Assembly (NCBI RefSeq): GCF_036248255.1
Contig: NZ_CP109178.1
Coordinates: 6,970,001-7,034,000, forward strand
Reading direction: 5' to 3'
From: Streptomyces sp. NBC_01717
Lineage (GTDB): Bacteria > Actinomycetota > Actinomycetes > Streptomycetales > Streptomycetaceae
Length of the DNA stretch: 64,000 nt
Shown here: positions 27,981-34,949 of the stretch, piece after piece
Layout of the letters: every line of letters begins with the position of its first letter
How positions within the stretch are numbered: the stretch's first letter is position 1
Position numbers and translations under genes: made by a program
The notes under the pieces: model-generated
Databases searched by the model: none
Told to the model about the DNA's origin: nothing
What the model saw: the letters and a program-made list of their open reading frames with translations, nothing else

Positions 27981-28861
27981 CGTGTAGCTGCCAGGAGTTC
28001 CTCGTACGCCCTCCGCAGCCCGTCGGTCGCCTCGCGCCCGGCGGGCTGCAGTGGTTCCCGGACCGGGCCCGCGTCGAGCAGCGCCTTGACCGTCACGGTG
28101 CCGGGCAGACCCGACGCCATCATCAGCTCGGCCAGGGGCGCAGTCAGCCGATTGAGCCGGGCGGCCGCCGCGGTGTCCCCGGCGTCGAACGCGTCCAGGA
28201 CCGCCCGCAGTTGCCGGGGCGCCACATTGGCGACCGTGCTGACATAGCCCGCCGCGCCCACCGCGTACAGCGGCAGGTTGAGCTCCTCGCAGCCCGAGTA
28301 GTACGCGAGCGAGGTCGCGCCCATCACCTTTGTCGAGCCGAGCAGGTCGTACGCGCAGTCCTTCACCGCCACGATGCGCGGGTGCTCGGCCAGCCGCAGC
28401 AGGGTCGCCGGCTCGATACGGGTGCCGGTGCGGCCGGGGATGTCGTACAGCATCAGCGGAATGCCGGTCGCGTCCGCGACGCGACCGAAGTGCGCCTCGA
28501 CGGCGGCCTGCGGGGGTCTGCTGTAGTACGGCGTCACGACCAACAGCCCGTCCGCGCCGGCCTGTTCGGCCTGTTGCGCCAGCTGCACGGTGTGTCGGGT
28601 GTCCGCACTGCCGACCCCCGCGACGAGCGGTACGCCGTCGCCGACGGCTTCCCGGACCGCGCGCAGCAGTGCGGTCTTCTCGGCGCCGGTGGTGGTCGGG
28701 GACTCGCCGGTGGTTCCGCTGAGCACCAGGCCGTCGCAGCCGTCGGCGACGAGGCCGGCGGCATGCTTCCCGGCTGTCTCCAGGTCCAGGTCGCCGTCGG
28801 CGGTGAACGGAGTGATCATGGCGCAGAGGGCGCGACCGAAGGGGGCTACGGATGCTGTCAT
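27977..28861 (-). CDS. dapA: 4-hydroxy-tetrahydrodipicolinate synthase (DapA family)
   Basis: 294 residues. DapA hallmarks are GTTGESPT (pyruvate carboxyl binding), [13 protein letters not shown] with the proton-relay Tyr, and the Schiff-base Lys in [10 protein letters not shown]. The residues fit a genuine DapA, and convergent placement beside dapD supports lysine/diaminopimelate synthesis. Streptomyces genomes usually hold several DapA homologues, so this may not be the main one. It overlaps dapD by four bases tail to tail (CTAG). Confidence 0.85.
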   Translation of the reverse strand: MTASVAPFGRALCAMITPFTADGDLDLETAGKHAAGLVADGCDGLVLSGTTGESPTTTGAEKTALLRAVREAVGDGVPLVAGVGSADTRHTVQLAQQAEQAGADGLLVVTPYYSRPPQAAVEAHFGRVADATGIPLMLYDIPGRTGTRIEPATLLRLAEHPRIVAVKDCAYDLLGSTKVMGATSLAYYSGCEELNLPLYAVGAAGYVSTVANVAPRQLRAVLDAFDAGDTAAAARLNRLTAPLAELMMASGLPGTVTVKALLDAGPVREPLQPAGREATDGLRRAYEELLAATR

Positions 28862-29011
28862 GTCCGAAGTGTCGGATGGCGGGACCGTAAAGGTCTACTT
28901 AGTTCTTCTTGGGGTGAAGGGGAAGGAGCGCTGAACAATGGTCGTACGAGCCCCGTCTGCGCTCTGGCATGATCGAACGCCTATGCGGCAGGCCGACACG
29001 GGGGCGGGTGC

Positions 29012-29704
29012 ATGAGCATGCAGGAAACGGCGAGTACGGGGAACGGGACGCGCAGAGCGGTGGCGGCCGTGTGCTTGGCCGGGGCATTGACCCTGTCGCT
29101 GTCGGGATGTGCCGGATTGTTCGTGCCGGCGGGCGAGGGGGAGCCGGTGCCGACGCCGAGCGTCTCGCAGACACCCGGCCGGATGCACGCGGAGAAGCTG
29201 CAGCCGGGTGACCTGTCCACCGCCCCGCCCGCCACCGGCGACGTGCCCAGCCCAGCCCCGCCGCCGAGCGCCGCCAGCCGGGCCGACTGCCCGTCCTCCG
29301 GCCTCGTCGTGGACATGGGAGAGGTGCAGGCCGCACTGGGCCACCGGGCTGTGGGACTCACCCTCACCAACTGCGGCAGCAAGCCGTACCGGGTCGACGG
29401 CTACCCGTCCGTCCGGGTCCTGGACGCCCAGGGCGAACCGCTGCCGGTCAAGGTGAACCCGGGCTCCTCGTACATGGGAACCGACCCGGGTCCGAAAGAG
29501 ATCATGCTGAAGCCGGGGAAGTCTCTGCACTCGCTGCTCGCCTGGGTCTCCACCGCGACCGGCGGCGACCTCATCGAGGGCGACGCGCTGGAGATCGCAC
29601 CCGCCCCGGGGCTGGAGGCGCGCACCTTCCCGTTGCAGGGGAGCGACGTACGGCTGCTCGACGAGCTGAACATGACCGCCTGGCGCACCGCCTCGCCCCA
29701 GTAG
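29012..29704 (+). CDS. DUF4232 domain lipoprotein
   Basis: 230 residues. A basic N-terminus (NGTRRAVAAV), a hydrophobic stretch and the lipobox LSLSGC make it a lipoprotein anchored outside the membrane at about residue 31. A Pro/Thr/Ala-rich linker follows. The exported DUF4232 domain (RADCPSSGLVVDMGEVQAAL through GLTLTNCGSKPYRVDGYPSV) has a likely disulfide between the two cysteines. Function unknown; the family is widespread in Streptomyces. Confidence 0.85.
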   Translation: MSMQETASTGNGTRRAVAAVCLAGALTLSLSGCAGLFVPAGEGEPVPTPSVSQTPGRMHAEKLQPGDLSTAPPATGDVPSPAPPPSAASRADCPSSGLVVDMGEVQAALGHRAVGLTLTNCGSKPYRVDGYPSVRVLDAQGEPLPVKVNPGSSYMGTDPGPKEIMLKPGKSLHSLLAWVSTATGGDLIEGDALEIAPAPGLEARTFPLQGSDVRLLDELNMTAWRTASPQ

Positions 29705-29719
29705 CGCCGCCGGGGCGGC

Positions 29720-30163
29720 TCAGAGGGCGAGCTTGAAACCTTCGTGGCTGCGGTCGAAGCCCAGCGACTCGTAGAACCGGTGCGCCTCGGCACGCCGCTT
29801 GCTGCTGGTCAGCTGCACCAGCGCGCACCCCCGCAGCCGGGCCCGGTCGACGACCTGCTTCATCAGCTCCCGCCCCAGCCCACCGCCCCGCCGGTCCGCC
29901 CTGATCCGCACCGCCTCGATCAGCGCCCGCTCCTCGCCGCGCTTCCCGAGCCCCGGTATGTACGTGGCCTGCAGACAGCCCAGCACGGTGTCGCCGTCCA
30001 CCAGCACGAGCATCTCGTTGCGCGGATCGCTCTCGATATCGGCGAAGGCTCTCTCGTACGCCTCGTCGACCACGACCGAGGCCGGCTCGACGACCCGGTT
30101 CTCGTCTGCGAGGAGCGCGAGGACGGCGGGCAGGTCGTCGCGGGTGGCGGTGCGAAGGATCAC
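29720..30163 (-). CDS. GNAT family N-acetyltransferase
   Basis: 147 residues. Acetyl-CoA binding motif A reads EAVRIRADRRGGGLGRELMKQVVDRARLRGC, followed by motif B AHRFYESLGFDRSHEGFKL. GTG start at 30163. The substrate cannot be told from the sequence. Converges on the lipoprotein gene with 15 bases between stops. Confidence 0.9.
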   Translation of the reverse strand: MILRTATRDDLPAVLALLADENRVVEPASVVVDEAYERAFADIESDPRNEMLVLVDGDTVLGCLQATYIPGLGKRGEERALIEAVRIRADRRGGGLGRELMKQVVDRARLRGCALVQLTSSKRRAEAHRFYESLGFDRSHEGFKLAL

Positions 30164-30327
30164 GCCCCGGAGTCTGGCACGGGCACCTGAGCGCTCAGCG
30201 GCCGGATACGGTCCGACCGCGCGGCCGGGCTCAAACGTGAAGCCGGTGGTTGACCTCGAGCGTGCTTGACGTATCAGGGTGTTCCTCAGCGGCGCACCGC
30301 AGGGGTGCCCCGGTGAGGAGGGCCGTC

Positions 30328-31035
30328 ATGAGCGTGCAGTTCGAGTCCCGTCCCGATGTCGCCCGGGGCGACGTGGGCCTCGTCAAGGCCGGCACCTGGG
30401 ACGTCGGCACCCCCGCGCGGCAGCGGCAGGCGGTCGAGGCCATCCGTGAGGCGTGGGGCAGCCGGGACTGGCCGCACCCGGGGCTGCTCTCCTACACCGT
30501 GCACGCCGGGGACGACGGGAAGACGCTGTTCCACTACTCGCAGTGGAGTGGTGAGGGCGCATATCAGGAGTTCTTCGCGAACGGACGGGATGCACGCAAC
30601 GCCGACATCGATGCCGCCGTGCCCGGGATCCGCCGGCTCGGGCCGCACACGTACGAGCTCTACCGCTCCACGGCACCGAGCGACGGCGACGCCCGTGCGC
30701 CAGGATGCGTCGTGATCGTCGACGTCGAGTTCGACGGGCCGGACAAGGCGCGTCAACGGGACTGGGTGGACACCGTGTTCGAGGCGCTCGGTACGGACCC
30801 GGCGCCCGCCCCCGGCGGCATCTCCGGGCACTTCCATGTGAGCGTCGACGGGACCCGCGTACTCAACTACGCGGAATGGGCGAGCGCGCAGGCGCACATC
30901 GACGCGCTCGCCGCTCCCGGTGACGGCGTCGGGTCGAGGACACCGCAGTGGGAGCGGGTGCAGTCCTACCCGGGGGTGAGCGGCGGCGGTGTGCACCGTT
31001 ACTCGCCGGCGCTCAGTCTGCGGGCGGCCGAGTAG
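30328..31035 (+). CDS. Antibiotic biosynthesis monooxygenase (ABM) fold protein
   Basis: 235 residues containing two ferredoxin-like ABM repeats (about residues 15-110 and 125-225). Each carries a His/Tyr/Trp strand pattern: LLSYTVHAGDDGKTLFHYSQWSGEGAYQEF and GHFHVSVDGTRVLNYAEWASAQAHIDAL. A GAGGAGGG ribosome site precedes the ATG at 30328. Family members oxidise polyketides without cofactors or degrade haem, but many have no known role. Confidence 0.8.
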   Translation: MSVQFESRPDVARGDVGLVKAGTWDVGTPARQRQAVEAIREAWGSRDWPHPGLLSYTVHAGDDGKTLFHYSQWSGEGAYQEFFANGRDARNADIDAAVPGIRRLGPHTYELYRSTAPSDGDARAPGCVVIVDVEFDGPDKARQRDWVDTVFEALGTDPAPAPGGISGHFHVSVDGTRVLNYAEWASAQAHIDALAAPGDGVGSRTPQWERVQSYPGVSGGGVHRYSPALSLRAAE

Positions 31036-31337
31036 CCGGCGAGGACCGGGGGCCACGGGCGCAAGCGCGACGCCTGCGGACCGGCGGTGGTTCGGGCGGA
31101 CGACGCGGGAGGCCGCACGGCCTCCGGGGAGCGCGGGAGGCGGATGAGGGGTGTCGGACGCGTCGATTCCCGGGCTGTGCAGGGCAGTTGTCGAGGTGCG
31201 CCGGGTGACCGGCCGCCGTCCGTCGTAGGGGCCGAGTGGCATGGGCGAAATGCGTCTACGCTTGGTCGGCCTGGGACCACCACCCCCTGCGGGTCGGTCC
31301 GAGCCCGTACCCCCGTACGTCCGAGGAGAACCACCTG
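31036..31337. other. 302-base intergenic region
   Basis: No gene or clear repeat is visible. It should hold the promoter of the gene at 31338, but I see no hexamer pair strong enough to name. Confidence 0.4.
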
Positions 31338-32795
31338 ATGTCCGCAGAGCGCCCATTCCTGCCACCGGTACGGCTGCACTCCGAGGCGGAGCTGGCCCGG
31401 GACGCGCTCGCCGCGCCGCTGCTCGCCCGGGCCGTCCGGCTCGCCCGCTGGGCGGGACCCGGGACCCGGGTCGGCGCCGGCGGCGAGCTCGTCGAGGCGC
31501 AGCTGCCCGCCGCGGCCGAGCACCTCGGCCTGGCGGCGGACGAGGACGGTGCCGCGGAGGCCAGTGAGGCGTGGCGCCTCGCGGTCGACACCGGACTCCT
31601 CGACGTCCACGACCCGGAGGGCGACGACGCCGGAGACGACGCCGAGGGGACCGTCAGCGCGGGCGAGAACCTGGGGCTGCTGACCGGCGGCTCCCCGCAG
31701 GACGTCCTCACGATCTGGCTCGACGGCCTGGAGGCCGTGCACGCCGACGCCACCGCACCCGTCTTCGACGATTTCGCCGATCTCGTCGGCGAGGACGGCT
31801 CGATCGACTTCGACTCCCTGGAGTGGGACCCGGAGGCGGAAGCCGAATTCCTCGACGGCGTGCTCGGCAACCTGTATCTGCTCACGGTCGGCGACGGCAG
31901 CGAGGGCGAGGCTGCCGTACCGCTGCCCGCGCTCGCCGCGTCGATGATCGTGCCCGACGAGATGGGCGAGCCCACCGACGACATCCTGGAACAGGTGTCG
32001 GAGGCGATGATGCGCCTCGACGACCAGTTCCGGCTTCTCGAACCGATCGGCATCGTCGCCTACCGGCCGGTGGACGAGACGCTGCTCGTCGAGGAGGGCG
32101 AGGAGGCCCAGCCGCCCGCCGACGACGAGGACGTCAGCCGGTACGGCATGGTGCGGCTGACCCCCCTCGGCCTGTACGGCATCCGGGCCCGGATGCTGGA
32201 GGCCGGCGTCGATGCCCCGGCGATCGGCGATCTCGCTGACAAGGGCGCGGACACGCTCCTCGGCGGCATCGCGTACTACCCGGAGACGGCGGCGCGCAGC
32301 GAGGTCGAGCAGTGGCTCGCCCGCCGCGGCGCGGACGGGGCCGCGGGCGAACTGCTGGACGCGGCACGCGGCGCGGACCAGCAGGCCCCGTTGCGCAGGC
32401 TGCACTGTCAGCAGGCGCTCGCCCTGGTCGGCGCGGAGGCCGAGCCCGCGGTCCGTGCGGTGCTCGACGATGCGGAGCTGGGTGGCCTCGCCCGGGTCTG
32501 GCTCGCCGAGCGCGGCGCGGCGGATGTACCCGCGCCGCCGGAGTCGATGATCTTCTGGCTCGCCATCGACACGATCGCCGCCCAGCTGGAGGCGGAGGGT
32601 GATCTGGACGAGCTCCAGGGGCTGGTCGAGGGGCTCTCCGGCCAGCACAGCGGGTTCTTCGACGAGGCGTGGCGGGTGGCGCACCCGGCGACGGCGGACG
32701 TCCTGGAGGCGATGGGGCGGCTGCACAGCGACAAGCAGCAGGCGAAGGAAGCGCGGAAGGCGGCGTTCAAGGCGCGGTCGCGTTCGGGCGGCTGA
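31338..32795 (+). CDS. Conserved actinobacterial hypothetical protein, 485 residues
   Basis: A soluble, strongly acidic, Ala/Leu/Asp/Glu-rich protein of mostly helical character. The GAGGAG ribosome site and ATG at 31338 give MSAERPFLPPVRLHSEAELARDALAAPLLARAV. A middle segment has VSRYGMVRLTPLGLYGIRARMLEAGVDAP, which looks like a winged-helix-like module. The C-terminus ends in a basic tail (KQQAKEARKAAFKARSRSGG). I recognise it only as a protein family common in Streptomyces, with no assigned function. Confidence 0.75.
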   Translation: MSAERPFLPPVRLHSEAELARDALAAPLLARAVRLARWAGPGTRVGAGGELVEAQLPAAAEHLGLAADEDGAAEASEAWRLAVDTGLLDVHDPEGDDAGDDAEGTVSAGENLGLLTGGSPQDVLTIWLDGLEAVHADATAPVFDDFADLVGEDGSIDFDSLEWDPEAEAEFLDGVLGNLYLLTVGDGSEGEAAVPLPALAASMIVPDEMGEPTDDILEQVSEAMMRLDDQFRLLEPIGIVAYRPVDETLLVEEGEEAQPPADDEDVSRYGMVRLTPLGLYGIRARMLEAGVDAPAIGDLADKGADTLLGGIAYYPETAARSEVEQWLARRGADGAAGELLDAARGADQQAPLRRLHCQQALALVGAEAEPAVRAVLDDAELGGLARVWLAERGAADVPAPPESMIFWLAIDTIAAQLEAEGDLDELQGLVEGLSGQHSGFFDEAWRVAHPATADVLEAMGRLHSDKQQAKEARKAAFKARSRSGG

Positions 32796-32824
32796 GCGGG
32801 GCGGCCGGGCGCCGAGCCGTCGAG

Positions 32825-32856
32825 TCGGGCAGTCGGGCAGTCGGGCAGTCGAGCGG
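32825..32856. repeat. 8-bp tandem repeat, three and a half copies
   Basis: TCGGGCAG repeated three times (32825-32848) followed by the variant TCGAGCGG. It lies between the stop at 32795 and the phosphatase gene. Such short arrays can change copy number by slippage. Confidence 0.8.
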
Positions 32857-32991
32857 AGGGCGGCGGTAGCGACTCTGTGAAGGTTCACAGGAAGGATGTC
32901 GCTCGAAGACGCCTGCAGTTCAACTGGTGTTGGTGCGGGGGCGGGAGCGTGAGCCCGCAAACACCCGTCCCAGCAGCTCCAGGAGTTCGTG

Positions 32992-34461
32992 ATGCCCTTC
33001 ACGCGCAGGGAATTCACCAAGCAGTCCGCCCTCACCGGCGCGGGCATCGCCCTGACCGGTACCGTCGCCGCACTGGCCACCGCGCCTGGTGCCCTCGCCG
33101 CGCAGGAGTCCGGTCACGACCACGACGACCACCACGGTCATGACCACGGACACGGTCACAGCCACGAGCCCGGCTACGGTCCGCTGGTCTCCGACCCGAA
33201 GGGCATACTCGCGCTGCCCGCCGGATTCTCGTACCGCATCGTCACCCACAGCGGTGTCACCAAGCTGGAATCCGGCGAGTACACCCCCTCCAACCACGAC
33301 GGCACAGCCGCCTTCGAGGGCCCGCGCGGCGTCACCCTGCTCGTCAACAACCACGAACTGAGCGGCACCCGGGCCGGCTGGGAGCACCCCGTCCCGCTCA
33401 CCGAGGGCCTCGTCTACGACCCGATCGCCGCCGGTGGCTGCACCGTCGTGGAGACCCGCCGCGACGGCCGCACCGCCGAGTGGGTCGGCATCGCCGGCAC
33501 GTCCACCAACTGTGCCGGTGGCGCCACCCCGTGGGGCACCTGGCTCACCTGCGAGGAGACCGAGGACAAGGCCGGCAAGAACGGTCTGCTCAAGGACCAC
33601 GGCTACGTTTTCGAGGTCGACCCGTACGACGAGCGCGCCAACCGCGACCCGCGCCCGATCAAGGCGTTCGGCCGGTACGCCCACGAAGCTGTCGTCATCG
33701 ACCCCAAGCTCGGCCACGCCTTCCTGACCGAGGACGCGGCCGGCCCCAACGGGCTGCTCTACCGCTGGGTTCCGCCGCACGGCTTCAAGCACGGCCGCGG
33801 CAAGCTGCGCACGCTCGCGGACGACGCCGGTGTCCTCCAGGCCACCAAGTGCTTCGACAAGAGCGGCAAGTTCGTCGACGACCTGTCCCGCGCCACGAAG
33901 ATCGGCACGGTGTACGGCGTGGACTGGGTGGACGTCGTCGACCGCGACGCCAAGACCGTCTCCGTGCGCAAGCAGTTCGGTGACCAGGACGTCACCCGCG
34001 CCCGCAAGCTCGAAGGCATGTGGTGGGGTGACGGCGGCGTCTACATCGTCTCCTCGTTCGCCCGCGAGGAGAGCCCCGTCCAGCACGACGGCCAGGTCTG
34101 GTTCTACGACCCGAAGCGCCGCACGCTGACGCTGAAGGTGCTTCTCGGCGTGAACGCGGACCCGTCGAAGGACGGCGCCTTCGACGGCCCGGACAACATC
34201 ACCGTCTCGCCGTACGGCGGTCTGGTCATCGCCGAGGACGGCGAGGGCGTCCAGCACCTCTTCGGGGCGACGGAGAGCGGCCGCACGTACCCGATCGCGC
34301 GCAACGACCTCAACGCGGGCACGGCCGAGGAGCCGGAGTACAGCGAGTTCACCGGCGTCACCTTCTCGCCCGACGGGAAGACGCTGTTCGCCAACATCCA
34401 GACGCCGGGCATCATGCTCGCCATCACCGGCCCGTGGAAGCGCCAGCCGAACCGGCACTGA
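32992..34461 (+). CDS. PhoX-type (DUF839) secreted alkaline phosphatase-like protein
   Basis: 489 residues. The N-terminus carries a Tat signal (TRREFTKQSALTGAGIALTG, cut near AQA-like GALAAQ). Right after the cleavage region is a metal-binding-like stretch, GHDHDDHHGHDHGHGHSHE. The DUF839/PhoX beta-propeller follows: PAGFSYRIVTHSG, GVTLLVNNHELSG, WGTWLTCEETED, FGRYAHEAVVID, TEDAAGPNGLLYRW, FDGPDNITVSPYGGLVIAEDG. PhoX enzymes are calcium/iron phosphomonoesterases exported folded. AGGAG lies six bases before the ATG at 32992. Confidence 0.85.
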   Translation: MPFTRREFTKQSALTGAGIALTGTVAALATAPGALAAQESGHDHDDHHGHDHGHGHSHEPGYGPLVSDPKGILALPAGFSYRIVTHSGVTKLESGEYTPSNHDGTAAFEGPRGVTLLVNNHELSGTRAGWEHPVPLTEGLVYDPIAAGGCTVVETRRDGRTAEWVGIAGTSTNCAGGATPWGTWLTCEETEDKAGKNGLLKDHGYVFEVDPYDERANRDPRPIKAFGRYAHEAVVIDPKLGHAFLTEDAAGPNGLLYRWVPPHGFKHGRGKLRTLADDAGVLQATKCFDKSGKFVDDLSRATKIGTVYGVDWVDVVDRDAKTVSVRKQFGDQDVTRARKLEGMWWGDGGVYIVSSFAREESPVQHDGQVWFYDPKRRTLTLKVLLGVNADPSKDGAFDGPDNITVSPYGGLVIAEDGEGVQHLFGATESGRTYPIARNDLNAGTAEEPEYSEFTGVTFSPDGKTLFANIQTPGIMLAITGPWKRQPNRH

Positions 34462-34469
34462 CGCACCGT

Positions 34470-34502
34470 CCGGACGCCCCGAAAAACCCTTCGCGCGTCC
34501 GG
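34470..34502 (+). terminator. Hairpin terminator after the phosphatase gene
   Basis: CCGGACGC at 34470-34477 pairs with GCGTCCGG at 34495-34502 around a 17-base loop, eight bases after the stop. It separates the phosphatase from the Y-RNA transcription unit, whose -10-like TAAGGT is at 34515-34520. Confidence 0.6.
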
Positions 34503-34527
34503 AGGCCGGTCTTCTAAGGTCCTGTCT

Positions 34528-34668
34528 GTGCCCAGGTGCGCAGGCAGGACCTACTTCCACTCTCAATGGGGATGTCGCGGGTTCGAGTCCCGTCATCGGC
34601 TTTCGAGCCGGTGTAGCTCAGGGGGTAGAGCACCTTCGTCGGTTCCGCCGACTGTGATCTCTGGGCAC
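34528..34668 (+). ncRNA. Y-RNA-like ncRNA 1 with tRNA-like module
   Basis: P1 stem: GTGCCCAG (34528-34535) pairs perfectly with CTGGGCAC (34661-34668). Next comes the conserved loop GUGCGCA opposite GACUGUGAUCU. Stem P2 is 34543-34550 with 34642-34649 (GGCAGGAC/GUUCCGCC, one A-C mismatch). Inside is a permuted tRNA: T-arm stem 34577-34581/34589-34593 with loop UUCGAGU; a 7-bp acceptor stem 34594-34600/34607-34613 closed by UUUCGA; UA; D-stem GCUC/GAGC 34616-34619/34628-34631 with loop AGGGGGUA. The variable loop is 5 bases. The outer architecture matches Ro-bound Y RNAs and bacterial YrlA. It sits directly upstream of rsr. Confidence 0.85.
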
Positions 34669-34693
34669 GTACAGCTTCAAGAAATTGCACGCA

Positions 34694-34764
34694 CCTCCCG
34701 GTGCGCAGGCTACGGCTACTTCTTCGAAACAAGTTCCGCCGTCGCCGACCTTGATCTCGGGAGG
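34694..34764 (+). ncRNA. Y-RNA-like ncRNA 2, minimal form without the tRNA-like module
   Basis: P1: CCTCCCG (34694-34700) pairs with CGGGAGG (34758-34764). The conserved loop is GUGCGCA/GACCUUGAUCU. P2: GGCUACGGC (34708-34716) pairs with GCCGUCGCC (34738-34746), one U-C mismatch. An apical ACUU/AAGU stem (34718-34721/34731-34734) closes the molecule at 71 bases. It keeps the Ro-binding-type trunk but has no T- or D-arm sequences. P1 has an unrelated sequence to P1 of copies 1 and 3, yet pairs perfectly. Confidence 0.8.
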
Positions 34765-34774
34765 CACAGCATCG

Positions 34775-34907
34775 GGTGCCCGGTGCGCAGGTGACGGATA
34801 CTTCTCGGATCTGACGGTTGCGGGTTCAAGTCCCGCCCGGCCACGGCCGGTAGCTCAATGGGCAGAGCATCAGGCAAGCCCGTCGCCGACTCCTGATCTC
34901 GGGCACC
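34775..34907 (+). ncRNA. Y-RNA-like ncRNA 3 with tRNA-like module
   Basis: P1: GGTGCCCG (34775-34782) pairs with CGGGCACC (34900-34907). The conserved loop is GUGCGCA/GACUCCUGAUCU. P2: GGUGACGG (34790-34797) pairs with CCGUCGCC (34880-34887). The tRNA-like part has a 5-bp anticodon-type stem 34810-34814/34870-34874, a 5-base variable loop, T-arm GCGGG-UUCAAGU-CCCGC (34820-34836), an acceptor stem CCGGC/GCCGG closed by CACG (34837-34850), UA, and D-arm GCUC-AAUGGGCA-GAGC (34853-34868). The Y-RNA trunk takes the place of the anticodon loop. Confidence 0.85.
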
Positions 34908-34920
34908 CATGCGCTGTGTC

Positions 34921-34943
34921 TTCCCCCAATGAATTCGGGGGAA
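34921..34943 (+). promoter_or_regulatory. Hairpin sequestering the rsr ribosome-binding site
   Basis: TTCCCCC (34921-34927) can pair with GGGGGAA (34937-34943) around a nine-base loop. The right arm is the only Shine-Dalgarno-like sequence for the rsr ATG at 34950. The hairpin could hide it, or act as a partial terminator between the Y RNAs and rsr. Confidence 0.55.
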
Positions 34944-34949
34944 TTCACC

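Noticed and set aside
32883..32928. PHO box before the PhoX-like gene (GTTCACAGGAA and GTTCAACTGG)
   Set aside because: PHO boxes are 11-base direct repeats. These two units are 35 bases apart, not a multiple of 11, and the second matches poorly, so PhoP control cannot be claimed.
34577..34868. T-arm and D-arm sequences that look like one or two ordinary tRNA genes or tRNA remnants
   Set aside because: The T-arm precedes the D-arm, the acceptor strands are joined by a short loop, there is no anticodon loop or 3' end, and both copies sit inside paired Y-RNA-type trunks. A tRNA gene or a random remnant does not explain this.
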